Part shown: piece after piece, positions 41,753 to 50,834 of the stretch | Numbering within the stretch: position 1 is the first letter of the stretch | Layout of the letters: every line of letters begins with the position of its first letter | Source: Oligella sp050920755 | GTDB lineage: Bacteria; Pseudomonadota; Gammaproteobacteria; Burkholderiales; Burkholderiaceae_B | Direction: 5' to 3' | Assembly (NCBI RefSeq): GCF_050920755.1 | Contig: NZ_CP158480.1 | Coordinates: 434,001 to 498,000 of the forward strand | Length of the DNA: 64,000 nucleotides | Program-made: the position numbers and the translations under genes | The notes under the pieces: model-generated | Told to the model about the DNA's origin: nothing | What the model saw: only the letters and a program-made list of their open reading frames with translations | Databases searched by the model: none

Positions 41753-42949
41753 ATGCAGGAAAATCAATTTGATAGCGATATTATAGTGATTGGTGCGGGT
41801 CCCGCGGGGCTTAGCTTTGCTCGCGGCGTAGCGCCCTGTGGCTTAAAGGTGACTTTAATTGAAAAAAGCCCTGAGTCCGTCTTGGCCGACCCACCCTATG
41901 ATGGACGTGAAATCGCCTTGACGCATACGTCGCGCGATATTATGCAAAAGCTGGATATGTGGCAGCGGGTCGATGAAAAATCCATTTACTTTTTACGTGA
42001 GGCACGCGTACTGGACGGTGAGTCAGATTACTCGCTCACATTCCCGCACCCTAAAACTGTGCGCGGTCGTGAAATCGACACCTTGGGCTATTTGATTTCT
42101 AACTACAATATCCGCCGTGCCGCCTACGAGTCGCTGCAAGGCTTTGACAATATCAAGTTTCAGACCGGGCAGGGCGTGGTTAAGGTAACAACGGCAGCAG
42201 ATAAAGTCACCGTCACTTTAGAGGATAAAAGCGTACTTACCGCCCGCATGTTGGTTGCTGCGGACAGTCGTTTTTCCAATACCCGACGTCAGCTCGGTAT
42301 CTCTACCGATATGCATGATTTCGGTCGTACCGTCATGGTATTTCGTACTGAGCATACCGTACCTAATCATGAAACGGCATCGGAGTGCTTTTTGTACGGT
42401 CGTACCTTGGCTTTATTGCCTTTGGGCGACTATATGACAAACTGTGTAGTGACCATTGACTCACATCGTGCGGATGAGATTTTAAGTCTTAACAAAGAGG
42501 AATTGGCCGCTGAAATGATGCGTATGCTGAATAATCGCTTTGGTAAGATGAAGGTGCTCAGTGATGTATATACCTATCCCTTGGTCGGTGTGCATGCGCG
42601 CAGTTTTGTGGCTGAGCGTAGCGCATTGATTGGTGATGCCTCTGTGGGTATGCACCCGGTGACTGCACACGGCTTTAATCTGGGCCTAGGTGGTGCCGAT
42701 ATTTTGGCGACGCTGATGACAGAGGCCCATGCGCGTGGTGAGGACTTCGCTTCAGAGGCCGTCTTAAAGCGCTATGAGCGTAAGCATATGCCGCATACAC
42801 TGTTCTTATTTCATGGTACCAATGCCATTGTTAAGCTCTTTACTAATGAGCGGGCACCGGCTAGATTACTACGTTCGGCAGTGGTGCGTCTCAGTAATAA
42901 TCTACCACCGGTGAAGTTCTTTATCAGTCGTCAATTAACGGGTTTTTAG
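41753..42949 (+). CDS. FAD-dependent ubiquinone hydroxylase, UbiH/UbiM type
   Basis: Flavin monooxygenase of the UbiH/UbiF/UbiM family, acting on the ubiquinone ring. The FAD motif GAGPAG lies at 14-19, and the GD motif in LIGDASVGMHPVTAHGFNLGL near 295. The sequence around DPPYDGREIALTHTS suggests the UbiM branch (5-demethoxyubiquinol hydroxylase), but this needs a tree. AGGA lies 8 bases before ATG 41753, which I prefer to TTG 41747; the product is then 398 aa. The 3' end overlaps the next gene on the other strand by 15 bp. Confidence 0.8.
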   Translation: MQENQFDSDIIVIGAGPAGLSFARGVAPCGLKVTLIEKSPESVLADPPYDGREIALTHTSRDIMQKLDMWQRVDEKSIYFLREARVLDGESDYSLTFPHPKTVRGREIDTLGYLISNYNIRRAAYESLQGFDNIKFQTGQGVVKVTTAADKVTVTLEDKSVLTARMLVAADSRFSNTRRQLGISTDMHDFGRTVMVFRTEHTVPNHETASECFLYGRTLALLPLGDYMTNCVVTIDSHRADEILSLNKEELAAEMMRMLNNRFGKMKVLSDVYTYPLVGVHARSFVAERSALIGDASVGMHPVTAHGFNLGLGGADILATLMTEAHARGEDFASEAVLKRYERKHMPHTLFLFHGTNAIVKLFTNERAPARLLRSAVVRLSNNLPPVKFFISRQLTGF

Positions 42950-43549
42950 CTTTTCTACGGCTAAAATGTACGGTGCAGGAGCTGCGGTATTTTCAAATTG
43001 ATAGCGCAGACTTCTGTACAACCCCGTATCCACCTTGCTAATCCAACGGTCCAACGCCGCTTGCTCAAAACGACCCTGTTCATGGCCCGGATAAACTACC
43101 ACAATCAGTACACCGCTTTCTTTTAAAAGCGCCAACCCTTCTTCAATGGCGATGAGTGTAGTGCCGACCTCTGTGGTGACGGATTTATCCTGACCCGGCA
43201 AATAGCCCAGATTAAAGAGCACCACCGAGACTTCCGTGTTGACTTTATCACGCATCATTTGATGACCGCATAAATGTAATCGACAGCGTTCAAACAGCCC
43301 CTGTTCTTGTAATCGTTCCTGCGTTTTTCGGAGGGCTTGCGCTTGTATATCAAAGGCGTGTACAAGGCCTTCAGGGCCTACCCATTGCGCTAATTTGACC
43401 GTGTCATGACCATTACCCATGGTTGCATCAATCACCGTGTCACCGGGCGTTATAGCCCGTGCCGCTAAGCTATCAGCAAACCGGATGATCTGGGGAAGGA
43501 TAAAAGGCCCTTTGCCAAAACGATGCTTTTGTTCACTTTGACTGTTCAT
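42935..43549 (-). CDS. Class I methyltransferase, YtqB/MnmM family
   Basis: Resembles the YtqB family, shown in B. subtilis to be MnmM, which methylates the aminomethyl group of the wobble uridine in tRNA. The SAM motif is VIDATMGNGHDT (39-50); NLGYLPGQDKSV and VVVYPGHEQGRFE are family segments. At 204 aa it is of family size. It overlaps the hydroxylase gene by 15 bp at the 3' ends and is divergent from the copper chaperone gene. Specificity is not certain from sequence. Confidence 0.75.
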   Translation of the reverse strand: MNSQSEQKHRFGKGPFILPQIIRFADSLAARAITPGDTVIDATMGNGHDTVKLAQWVGPEGLVHAFDIQAQALRKTQERLQEQGLFERCRLHLCGHQMMRDKVNTEVSVVLFNLGYLPGQDKSVTTEVGTTLIAIEEGLALLKESGVLIVVVYPGHEQGRFEQAALDRWISKVDTGLYRSLRYQFENTAAPAPYILAVEKLKTR

Positions 43550-43633
43550 AATTAAATCGTTTGTGTTAAACTACCCGAATCTTAGCGTTAATATTACAAT
43601 GTAACACTTAGTTATCTGGTAGAGGAGAGTAAA

Positions 43634-44170
43634 TTGTTAAAAGTAAATAAACCGATCCTAACAACAGCGGCGACAGCGATGTTCGCTTTTAGTGCTTATG
43701 CCGTTGCACATTCACACGATCATGGTCATGCGCATATGCACGGTGGTGGTGCACATGAACAAGTTGAGTTTAGCGGCAAAGAAGCCGTTTTGGAAAGTGT
43801 GGAAATCAGCCGTTGTTGGGTTCGTTTAGTGCCTGATCGTCCCTCAGCCGCTTATTTTGATATTAAAAATACCGGTACTGAAGCTATTACGCTGATTGCT
43901 GCGCGTGCCGCTCATTTCCATGATGTGATGTTACATCAAACCGTGATTAAGGATGGTAGTAGCATGATGATGCATTTGGAAAAATTAGCAATTGAACCGG
44001 GTCAAACAGCGGTCTTTAAGCCTAAGGACAATCACGTGATGTTGACAGCCGATTCTGCTGATGTGGTTAAGGTCGGCGATAAAATCAATTTAGAGTTTAA
44101 GTTTGAAGGCGAGCAAGTCGCCGGCACCGAGTGTTTGGTTAAGCCGATTAACGCTATTTCTTTTGAATAA
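43634..44170 (+). CDS. Periplasmic copper chaperone PCu(A)C
   Basis: Delivers Cu(I) to cytochrome oxidase in the periplasm. A signal peptide (about residues 1-25, ending AYAVA) leads into a His-rich stretch (HSHDHGHAHMHGGGAH, 26-41). The PCu(A)C ligand pattern is H96, M99, M112, H134, M136. The start is TTG: AGAGGAGAG lies 6 bases before TTG 43634, and no in-frame ATG comes before the signal peptide. At 178 aa it is normal. It follows an apparent promoter gap and has its own terminator. Confidence 0.88.
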   Translation: MLKVNKPILTTAATAMFAFSAYAVAHSHDHGHAHMHGGGAHEQVEFSGKEAVLESVEISRCWVRLVPDRPSAAYFDIKNTGTEAITLIAARAAHFHDVMLHQTVIKDGSSMMMHLEKLAIEPGQTAVFKPKDNHVMLTADSADVVKVGDKINLEFKFEGEQVAGTECLVKPINAISFE

Positions 44171-44178
44171 TGGCGTTG

Positions 44179-44204
44179 AGGCAGGGTGTGAATCCTGCCT
44201 TTTT
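44179..44204 (+). terminator. Terminator of the copper chaperone gene
   Basis: AGGCAGG (44179-44185) pairs with CCTGCCT (44194-44200), followed by a T-run to 44204. It lies 9 bases behind the stop. Confidence 0.85.
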
Positions 44205-44214
44205 AGTGGTAGTA

Positions 44215-45015
44215 CTAGACCCTTATATGCGCTAATACCGCCTGATTAAAGGCCTGGGGCATAGCAAGATTCATGCCGTGTGTGGCATTTTCCAGTATAT
44301 ACACGGTCGCCTCGGGCCACAGTGCGCTCAGCTCTCTAATAATATGAGGAAATGGATCCGGACTCTGAGCGCCGCCGATTAGACTGATTTTAAATTGAGC
44401 TAAGGGTGCTAATTCGTCCCGATCAAAAAGCACCGGTCTTTCATGCTGTTGCAAATCCAAGGTATTGGCATTATCGCGAACCATGCGCTTAAACCAAGGT
44501 ACCATCTTGACCCAAGTGCCCTCACCGCTGACCGCATCAATAAATATTTCCAAACCCTCATCCAAGGCGCCCGATTGAATCAGTTGCAGGGCAGAGGCCT
44601 TCCAGCTGATGCCCTCTTGAAGCTCCTGAGGGTTGCGTAAACCGGGGTCGGCAAGAATTAAAGAAGCGACACGCTCGGGCGCTTGCTGTGCCATCCGTAC
44701 CGCCACCGCAGCACCTCTGGAATGACCGAGAAGATGGGCTTTATCAATGCCTAAATGCTGTAATAAATTAATCAGATCGGTGGCATGCTGTTCAGCACTA
44801 AAGCCGATGGCCTCGGGATCATTCAGCGGCCAGTAATGTCTTAAGCTGGGAATCACGACGCGACACTTAGCCGCTAGGTTAGGCGCCTGGAAGCGCCAAT
44901 AGCGGTGGTCGCAGAGCGAACCGTGGATTAAAACCAAGGCCTGACCCTCACCATCATCAATAAAGGCTTGAGTCAGACCGTTAATGGAGTGTTCTTGTAA
45001 TTGAGACACGAGCAA
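44215..45015 (-). CDS. Alpha/beta hydrolase
   Basis: Alpha/beta-hydrolase fold enzyme of unknown substrate. The oxyanion HGS segment (31-33), nucleophile Ser99 in GHSRG (97-101), and a late His in NATHGMN complete the triad together with an acid between. No signal peptide is seen, so it is cytosolic. At 266 aa it is typical. It lies 11 bp behind cpoB, so it may be read through from the tol-pal operon, but no functional link is known. Confidence 0.82.
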   Translation of the reverse strand: MLVSQLQEHSINGLTQAFIDDGEGQALVLIHGSLCDHRYWRFQAPNLAAKCRVVIPSLRHYWPLNDPEAIGFSAEQHATDLINLLQHLGIDKAHLLGHSRGAAVAVRMAQQAPERVASLILADPGLRNPQELQEGISWKASALQLIQSGALDEGLEIFIDAVSGEGTWVKMVPWFKRMVRDNANTLDLQQHERPVLFDRDELAPLAQFKISLIGGAQSPDPFPHIIRELSALWPEATVYILENATHGMNLAMPQAFNQAVLAHIRV

Positions 45016-45026
45016 AATAGGGCAGT

Positions 45027-45692
45027 TTAATACATTTTTAGGCGTTCTTGAGCGGTATCGGCAGCAGGCGAATTAGGGTACTGCTGGATCACGCGCTGTA
45101 AGGTTTGCTTGGAACCCTCGATATTATTAAGCTCTAACTGACTACCGGCTACCACCAATAAGGCATCACCGGCCTGTGCATCTTGAGGGTAGGTACTAAC
45201 CATACGCTCTAAGCGGCTAATGGCGCCTTGGAAGTCACGAATCGCATAATAACTGCTGCCCTCATAAAAGCGTGCCGCCGGTGTTAATACACTGCGAGGA
45301 TAGGAACTGGCGAAGTTATTTAAGGCACTTGCCGCCATCTCGTATTCACCCTGACGAAATAGGTTGATTGCATTATCGTAGTCGCGCTGCTCATTAGGGT
45401 CACCCACTTGAGGATTAGGCCCGTAATCGTCATAATTTTGCTGTGAAGCGGCTTGCTTCGCAGAATGATCCAAGCTCTCTAATTGACCACGTAATTGAGT
45501 GATCTCTCTTTGTAATGCCTGAATCTGGTTGGATAACTCTAAACGTGATAAGCCGGCCATTTTTAATTGAGAGCGCAACTCTAAAATGGCGCGTCTAGCA
45601 TCTTCATCTTCAAAAGCAATGGCCGGGTTGCTGAAACCGGCACCTAAAATGGCACTGCTGAACACTAGTAAGGAGAGTTGACGTTTAAACAT
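45027..45692 (-). CDS. cpoB: Tol-Pal system protein CpoB (YbgF)
   Basis: Periplasmic coordinator of PBP1B and Tol during division. A signal peptide (about 1-26, ending AIA) is followed by an N-terminal coiled coil (33-77; LSNQIQALQREITQLRGQL), then tetratricopeptide repeats (about 105-221; YDNAINLFRQGEYEMA). At 221 aa it fits the betaproteobacterial form. It is the last gene of the tol-pal block, 198 bp behind pal and after the pal terminator. Confidence 0.93.
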   Translation of the reverse strand: MFKRQLSLLVFSSAILGAGFSNPAIAFEDEDARRAILELRSQLKMAGLSRLELSNQIQALQREITQLRGQLESLDHSAKQAASQQNYDDYGPNPQVGDPNEQRDYDNAINLFRQGEYEMAASALNNFASSYPRSVLTPAARFYEGSSYYAIRDFQGAISRLERMVSTYPQDAQAGDALLVVAGSQLELNNIEGSKQTLQRVIQQYPNSPAADTAQERLKMY

Positions 45693-45816
45693 GCTTTACA
45701 TTCCTTGGTGGTTTATCGTTTTAAGTCGTAAAAATAGCTTGTGCTTAGTATAAGCTAAATTTTATCCTACAGTAATAAGGCGGTTTTGGGATTAAACACT
45801 TGTTGCTGTTTGTTGC

Positions 45817-45852
45817 AAAAATAATGCCACAACTAAAAGTTGCGGCATTATT
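45817..45852 (-). terminator. Terminator of pal
   Basis: AATAATGCCaCAACT (45820-45834) pairs with AGTTGcGGCATTATT (45838-45852) with one mismatch, followed on the minus strand by a T-rich tract. It lies 39 bases behind the pal stop, between pal and cpoB. Confidence 0.85.
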
Positions 45853-45890
45853 ACAACATCAGATCAGATGATGACTGAATGTCACACGTC

Positions 45891-46376
45891 CTAGCGGATG
45901 TAGTTGATATCCGCGCGACGGTTTTGAGCGTGAGCCTCTTCTGACCAACCCTGAGCAACAGGACGCTCTTTACCGAAGCTTACTGCTTCGATTTGAGCAC
46001 CGTTAACACCGCGGTTAACTAACTGCTGGGCAACGGCAACTGAACGACGCTGACCTAAAGCTAAGTTGTACTCGGAAGAACCGCGGGCGTCAGTATTACC
46101 CTCGATGCGGATGCGCTGCTGACCGTTAGCAGCTAGGTACTGAGCATGCATTTGTACTAATGGTAAGTACTGCTCTTCGACATTGTAGCGGTCGAAACCG
46201 AAGAATACGGAACGCTGTTGAGCCAATGGGCTGTTAGGGTTGAACGGATCCATAACGGCACCTGACTGAGAGCCGCCCTGGCCCATGTTGTCAGACGTTG
46301 ATTTAGTAGAGCTACACGCAGCTAAAGTAGTAGCTAAAGCAGCAATAGCAAATGCTTTTACGATACGAGATTTCAT
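45891..46376 (-). CDS. pal: Peptidoglycan-associated lipoprotein Pal
   Basis: Outer-membrane lipoprotein that binds peptidoglycan and TolB. Signal peptide with lipobox LAAC, lipidated at Cys21. The OmpA-like domain (about 55-161) has the diaminopimelate-binding IEGNTDARGSSEYNLALGQRR block (split: 103-123). At 161 aa it is slightly shorter than E. coli (173). It has its own predicted promoter upstream and a terminator behind. Confidence 0.97.
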   Translation of the reverse strand: MKSRIVKAFAIAALATTLAACSSTKSTSDNMGQGGSQSGAVMDPFNPNSPLAQQRSVFFGFDRYNVEEQYLPLVQMHAQYLAANGQQRIRIEGNTDARGSSEYNLALGQRRSVAVAQQLVNRGVNGAQIEAVSFGKERPVAQGWSEEAHAQNRRADINYIR

Positions 46377-46706
46377 CGGAAAACTCCTAGTTTTGATTAA
46401 ATAAAATTTTTATACTTGCAAACCATATGGTAGCAAAGCTCGAAGACAGCTCGCTAACTCCTCGTGTGAGATTTGTGCTCACCGCCTTCCCCAAAGCTGG
46501 ATTATGCTGTAGAGCGCGCACTACCTCTTAAGCTAAAATATAGCAGGTTTAAAGCATTTCGTGGCGGAAAACCTGCAACATTTTGCGACTCTATGCAAGT
46601 AATAAGTTAATTTGTCAACTAAATATGACATTTTTGTCACATAACATATTTTTTCGAGTCGTTTTGCTTGCCTGTATTTTGCTTTAAACCTTAATCTATA
46701 AATGCC
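46377..46706 (-). promoter_or_regulatory. tolB-pal intergenic region with a promoter and hairpin
   Basis: No gene is seen in these 330 bases. On the minus strand, TTGACA (46618-46613) has a poor -10 (CATAGA) 17 bases on. Just upstream is the palindrome TGACA-tttt-TGTCA (46626-46639). Downstream, GCAGGTTT/AAACCTGC (46543-46576) forms a perfect eight-pair hairpin, which would lie near the 5' end of a pal leader or serve as a tolB terminator. Pal may thus be expressed partly independently of tolQRAB. Confidence 0.4.
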
Positions 46707-47990
46707 TTAATCGACAAAGGGTCCCCATGCGGCACTACTAATACTGCCGGATGAAGTTGGGATAATTTGCTGATTGCTACCGTCTACATTCACTAAGGCC
46801 AGGTTAGAGCCGGAGACGTATAAAATCTGTACGCCATTTGCCGAGAAGCTGGGCGATAAGTCGTTTGGACCGCGCGTTAGCAGCTGGTCACCGCCGCCAC
46901 CTAAATTAGTCAGTGCGATTGAGTAGGCGTCGCCTCTCATGCTGGAGTTAACCAGCTTTAATCCGTCCGGCGAAATCGCACCGGATACGTTTTGAGAACC
47001 GTTAAAAGTGATTCTACTGGCGCCACCGCCACCTAAACCGGCACGATAAATCTGTGGGCTACCGCCACGGTCACTGGTAAAGATAATGCCGCTGCCATTA
47101 GGGAAGAAATAAGGCTCGGTGTCAATTTCCGGCGAATCCGTGATCTGACGAGCGCTGTCACCACCGCCGGCGCTGATTAAAAAGATATTTGAAAGGCCGC
47201 TACGGCTAAGCGCAACCGCTAACTGGCTACCATCGGGTGACCAGGCCGGCGCACTGTTATTACCATGGAAATTAGCTGCGACGGTACGGGCACCGCTCGC
47301 TAAATTTTGTACGTACACCACCGGTTTACCGGTTTCAAAGCTGACATAAGCCAGCTTTTGACCATCCGGAGACCATTTAGGTGAAATAATCGATGAGTTG
47401 GAAGAAGCCACTACTTGGGCGCCTTGACCATCAGCATCAGCGACAAATAATTGATTGCCGGAAACATAGGCGACACGGGTTGAGAAAATACCGCGTACAC
47501 CGGTTTGGTTTTCGTAAATCGCATCGGCCACACGGTGAGCCTGACGACGCAGATTACTACCGCTAAGTGATTTAGTTTCAAGGGTACTTTGTTGAGTCGG
47601 ATCGACTAAGCCGTAATTAACCACACTGCCGGTGCTTGAGCCGAAAGCCAAAGGACTGGCAATATTTAAGGCATTAATGGCGGCCCAGTTAGGTGTACCG
47701 GCTGAGTCTGAAGTCACGGCCTCAACGCGCTTGACCTCGAACTCGCCCGAACGAGTCAAGTCAGCCGCTACAATATCGGCAATTTCCTTGCCGTTAGGGC
47801 CGGTAAAATCCGCTACCGTAATAGGGTATTTAAAGTTCTCCTGACCACTGGATTGGAGCGGTACATAGAGCTGCGCTTGGGCACTACCAATACCTAGACT
47901 TAGCGCAACTGAAATAATCAAGCCACCGACCAGGCGGTAAGCCGTAGAGCGCAGGCTGTTAGTACTGCGTGGAAATAATGCTGAAGTCAT
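46707..47990 (-). CDS. tolB: Tol-Pal system periplasmic protein TolB
   Basis: Periplasmic protein linking TolA and Pal. A signal peptide (about 1-40, ending GSAQA) precedes the N-terminal domain (YPITVADFTGP) and a six-bladed beta propeller with SPKWSPDGQKLAYVSFE-type repeats. I prefer the ATG at 47990 (427 aa), preceded by AGGAG, to an in-frame upstream start at 48023. E. coli TolB is 430 aa. It lies 79 bp behind tolA. Confidence 0.97.
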   Translation of the reverse strand: MTSALFPRSTNSLRSTAYRLVGGLIISVALSLGIGSAQAQLYVPLQSSGQENFKYPITVADFTGPNGKEIADIVAADLTRSGEFEVKRVEAVTSDSAGTPNWAAINALNIASPLAFGSSTGSVVNYGLVDPTQQSTLETKSLSGSNLRRQAHRVADAIYENQTGVRGIFSTRVAYVSGNQLFVADADGQGAQVVASSNSSIISPKWSPDGQKLAYVSFETGKPVVYVQNLASGARTVAANFHGNNSAPAWSPDGSQLAVALSRSGLSNIFLISAGGGDSARQITDSPEIDTEPYFFPNGSGIIFTSDRGGSPQIYRAGLGGGGASRITFNGSQNVSGAISPDGLKLVNSSMRGDAYSIALTNLGGGGDQLLTRGPNDLSPSFSANGVQILYVSGSNLALVNVDGSNQQIIPTSSGSISSAAWGPFVD

Positions 47991-48069
47991 AGCAAACCAT
48001 CTCCTAAAAAATGTCTTTAACAAAATGTTGAGTATTAATTAAGTTAACACAAAAAAATTCAAACAACGC

Positions 48070-49224
48070 TTAGCGTACGTAATTAAAGTGGCCGGTAAAC
48101 TTCGAGCTGCGAATTGCCGCCGGATAGTTTTGGCAAGCTTTCAACGCATTGACTACGGCATTGTCAAAAGCAGCATTGCCTGAGCGACGGGTAATGCGTG
48201 CATTAGTCGCTTTTAACTTGGCATCAATGGTCACCTCGTAGTGTGCCGTTAAGCGTTGAGCGCCACCATAACGCAGTAATGGTTGTACACAACGCTGAAT
48301 CGCTTGAATCACGGCGTTATTACCGCCGCCACCGCCGCGTTGGTTCTGCGCATTGCGTCCCCCGGGGATGCCGGCGATGCTGTTAATATCACCGCGCATG
48401 GCACCGCGTACATCAGCGCCTTGACGATTGGCTTTGGCCTTGGTTTCGGCAGCCGCACGTGCATCGGCAGCGGCTTTGGCTTCAGCCTTTTTCTTGGCTT
48501 CCGCTTCGGCTAAGCGCTTCTTTTCGGCGGCTGCTTTACGTTCCTGCTCTTCTTTCTTGCGCTGTTCCTCTTGGCGAGCCAATTCCTGTTTACGCTTTTC
48601 TTCGGCTTCGCGCTTTTTACGCTCTTCTTCCTGTTTGGCGAGCTCCTGTTTACGCTGCTCCTCTTTTTTGCGTTGCTCCTCCTGCTTAGCAAGCTCTTCC
48701 TTGCGTTTGCGCTCTTGCTCTTCCTTCTTGCGTTGTTCCTCTTGGCGCGCTAATTCCTGCTGACGCTTCTCTTCGGCTTCACGCTTTTGACGCTCCTCTT
48801 CGCGCTTTTTCTCCAAGGCAATCTCAGGATCTTCTTGAGGTGCCGGAGGAGGGGTTTGTGCGACCGGCGGTGTTACGGCGGACTCAGACGCAGGCGGCTC
48901 CGGTGCGGGTTCGGGATTAGGCGCAGGCTCGGGCTCCGGTTCAGGTTCGGGCGTAGGCTCCGGTTCAGGATCAACCTCGTCCTCATTTACCGTGTCTTCT
49001 TCGGCTGGATTCATCGTTGCCGTTTCGGTGGGCGCTTTAAGAATCTGCTCGGTACCTTCAGCCCAAAGTTCAAGTTGAATCGGACCTGCCGCTTGCTCTG
49101 TTTTTAAAAATAGGCTGGCAATAATCAGCACAACAATAGCTAAGTGAAATGCCAAAGAGCCAATAAGACCCTTGGTATTATCACTATTTTCATAGTACTC
49201 GTTAGGATTCTCAAACTTAATCAT
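48070..49224 (-). CDS. tolA: Tol-Pal system inner-membrane protein TolA
   Basis: Inner-membrane anchored bridge protein. One transmembrane segment (about 20-42; LAFHLAIVVLIIASLFL) is followed by a P/E-rich stretch (PEPEPTPEPEPEPEP, about 82-110), a long Lys/Arg/Glu/Gln/Ala helix (about 135-265; repeated LARQEEQRKKEEQER) and a globular C-terminal domain (about 305-384) with the TonB-like fold. At 384 aa it is slightly shorter than E. coli TolA (421). The repeats may vary in number between strains. It lies 12 bp behind tolR. Confidence 0.95.
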   Translation of the reverse strand: MIKFENPNEYYENSDNTKGLIGSLAFHLAIVVLIIASLFLKTEQAAGPIQLELWAEGTEQILKAPTETATMNPAEEDTVNEDEVDPEPEPTPEPEPEPEPAPNPEPAPEPPASESAVTPPVAQTPPPAPQEDPEIALEKKREEERQKREAEEKRQQELARQEEQRKKEEQERKRKEELAKQEEQRKKEEQRKQELAKQEEERKKREAEEKRKQELARQEEQRKKEEQERKAAAEKKRLAEAEAKKKAEAKAAADARAAAETKAKANRQGADVRGAMRGDINSIAGIPGGRNAQNQRGGGGGNNAVIQAIQRCVQPLLRYGGAQRLTAHYEVTIDAKLKATNARITRRSGNAAFDNAVVNALKACQNYPAAIRSSKFTGHFNYVR

Positions 49225-49235
49225 TTACTATTAAA

Positions 49236-49676
49236 CTACTTTTTGCTGCTTTGATTTTGATTGACCATCAGAGCCAGACGCGTGACGCCGTTGGCGCGTA
49301 GGGTATCCATCACCTGCATCACCTCTTCATAGGCGATTTTGCCGTCAGCCGCAATCACTACCGGAGTGTCGGGCTGCTGTAGTAACATTTTTACCTCATC
49401 CAGCAGAGCATCTTTGGCAACCTCTTGGAAGTTGGTGCCGGCATTGCGAAGGCGAATACTGTAGGCGCCGTCTTCGGCAATCTGAATTTCAATCGGTGTA
49501 GCAGGTACCTCAGTGGCCTGACCGACGGAAGGTAAATTTACCACCCCCGGCGTAATCATGGGAGCAGTCACCATAAAAATAACTAATAGCACCAGCATGA
49601 CATCAATGTAGGGTACGACATTAATCTCATTTTTACGGCGTGATCCGCGCTGGCGGCGACGTTGATATGTTTTCAT
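49236..49676 (-). CDS. tolR: Tol-Pal system proton-motor subunit TolR
   Basis: Stator of the TolQR proton motor. One transmembrane helix (about 22-42) carries the essential Asp25 (VVPYIDVMLVLL); a periplasmic domain follows with DEVKMLLQQ and IAADGKIAYEEVM. At 146 aa it is full length. It starts 2 bp behind tolQ. Confidence 0.97.
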   Translation of the reverse strand: MKTYQRRRQRGSRRKNEINVVPYIDVMLVLLVIFMVTAPMITPGVVNLPSVGQATEVPATPIEIQIAEDGAYSIRLRNAGTNFQEVAKDALLDEVKMLLQQPDTPVVIAADGKIAYEEVMQVMDTLRANGVTRLALMVNQNQSSKK

Positions 49677-49677
49677 C

Positions 49678-50367
49678 TTAGCGAAGCTGGCGTTGTAAAA
49701 TATTTAAAAGTTCGTCAGAGAAGCTGTCGAAGCGGCCGGCAATTTTGTCATTTTGAGTGCTGAAGTAGTTGTAACCCAACACCGCCGGAATGGCCGCAAA
49801 TAGACCAATGGCCGTCGCAATCAAGGCCTCTGCAATACCCGGCGCAACCGCTGCAAGGGTAGCATTCACTGCGGTTGATAGACCGATAAATGAATGCATA
49901 ATCCCCCAAACCGTTCCGAGTAGACCGATATAGGGACTGACCGAACCGGTGGATGCCAAAAAGTTAAGCTTGGCGTCTAAGCTGTCAACCTCGCGTTGCG
50001 TGGTTGCTTGCATGGCGCGGTAAGTACCGTCAATAATGCGCTCGCCGTCAGTCTGGCCGCTGCGACGATTACGTAAAAACTCGGTCATACCGGCATTGAA
50101 AATTCGTGCCAGTGGGCCGCTCTGATCTAAGTCTTTGCTGACTGACTGATGCAAGTCGGAAAGCTCCTTGCTTTGCCAGAAGCTGTTTTCAAAATCACGC
50201 GTTTGCTGCATTGCACGCTTAACCTGAATATATTTGCTGATCATAATAGCCCAAGAGAAAACTGAGGCAATCACTAAAATCAGCATGATAATTTGCACAG
50301 GCAAACTGGCATTAAGAATTAATGAGGTGACCGACATGGAGGTGTCTAGAGTTTCGATCGGTGGCAT
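49678..50367 (-). CDS. tolQ: Tol-Pal system proton-motor subunit TolQ
   Basis: Inner-membrane proton channel subunit of the MotA/TolQ/ExbB family. Three hydrophobic segments are visible (about 20-45, 135-160, 170-195), with the VSPYIGLLGTVWGIMHSF and GIAEALIATAIGLFAAIPAV signatures split across helices 2 and 3. At 229 aa it is typical. It lies 6 bp behind ybgC. Confidence 0.97.
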   Translation of the reverse strand: MPPIETLDTSMSVTSLILNASLPVQIIMLILVIASVFSWAIMISKYIQVKRAMQQTRDFENSFWQSKELSDLHQSVSKDLDQSGPLARIFNAGMTEFLRNRRSGQTDGERIIDGTYRAMQATTQREVDSLDAKLNFLASTGSVSPYIGLLGTVWGIMHSFIGLSTAVNATLAAVAPGIAEALIATAIGLFAAIPAVLGYNYFSTQNDKIAGRFDSFSDELLNILQRQLR

Positions 50368-50372
50368 AGCGA

Positions 50373-50813
50373 TTAATTATCCTGAACAGAAAGAAATAAA
50401 CTACGAATATCATCCGGGATGGGAGCCGGTTTGAAGCTTTGTGTATCGACACAGCAAATCTGAATAGAACTTTCGACCAAGGTTTCGCCATTTCGTTCCG
50501 CAAGCTGTTCAAAAGAGCAGGAAGAATTACCGACTTTGGTGATTTTGGTCTTGATTTGCAGCATATCATCGAGGCGAGCAGGGTTGCGATAGCGTAGCTG
50601 TGTGCCCACCACCACAAAGATGCGCTGTTGCTCCTCGGCAAGTTGTGCTTGGTTGACGCCCAAATTACGCAACCACTCGGTGCGTCCGCGCTCGAAAAAC
50701 TTTAAATAGTTTGCGTAAAAGACGACGCCTCCGGCATCGGTGTCCTCATAATAGACCCGAACCGGCAGAACAAAACTTTTGCTCGCGTCCTGATGTGCTT
50801 TGATATCGTTCAT
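50373..50813 (-). CDS. ybgC: Acyl-CoA thioesterase YbgC (Tol-Pal operon)
   Basis: Hotdog-fold thioesterase of the 4-hydroxybenzoyl-CoA thioesterase type. The signature YYEDTDAGGVVFYANYLKFF (21-40) carries the catalytic Asp26. At 146 aa it is slightly longer than E. coli YbgC (134). It is the first gene of the ybgC-tolQ-tolR-tolA-tolB-pal-cpoB order, with an upstream terminator isolating it from proS. Confidence 0.95.
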   Translation of the reverse strand: MNDIKAHQDASKSFVLPVRVYYEDTDAGGVVFYANYLKFFERGRTEWLRNLGVNQAQLAEEQQRIFVVVGTQLRYRNPARLDDMLQIKTKITKVGNSSCSFEQLAERNGETLVESSIQICCVDTQSFKPAPIPDDIRSLFLSVQDN

Positions 50814-50834
50814 AAATAAAGCATGATAAATAAA

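Noticed and set aside
46440..46560. tRNA or small RNA gene between pal and tolB
   Set aside because: I could not form a cloverleaf or see a recognisable RNA family; only a short hairpin is supported.
48283..49107. Several plus-strand ORFs opposite tolA
   Set aside because: They are antisense shadows of the highly repetitive tolA coding sequence (Leu/Phe/Arg/Cys-rich) with no family resemblance.
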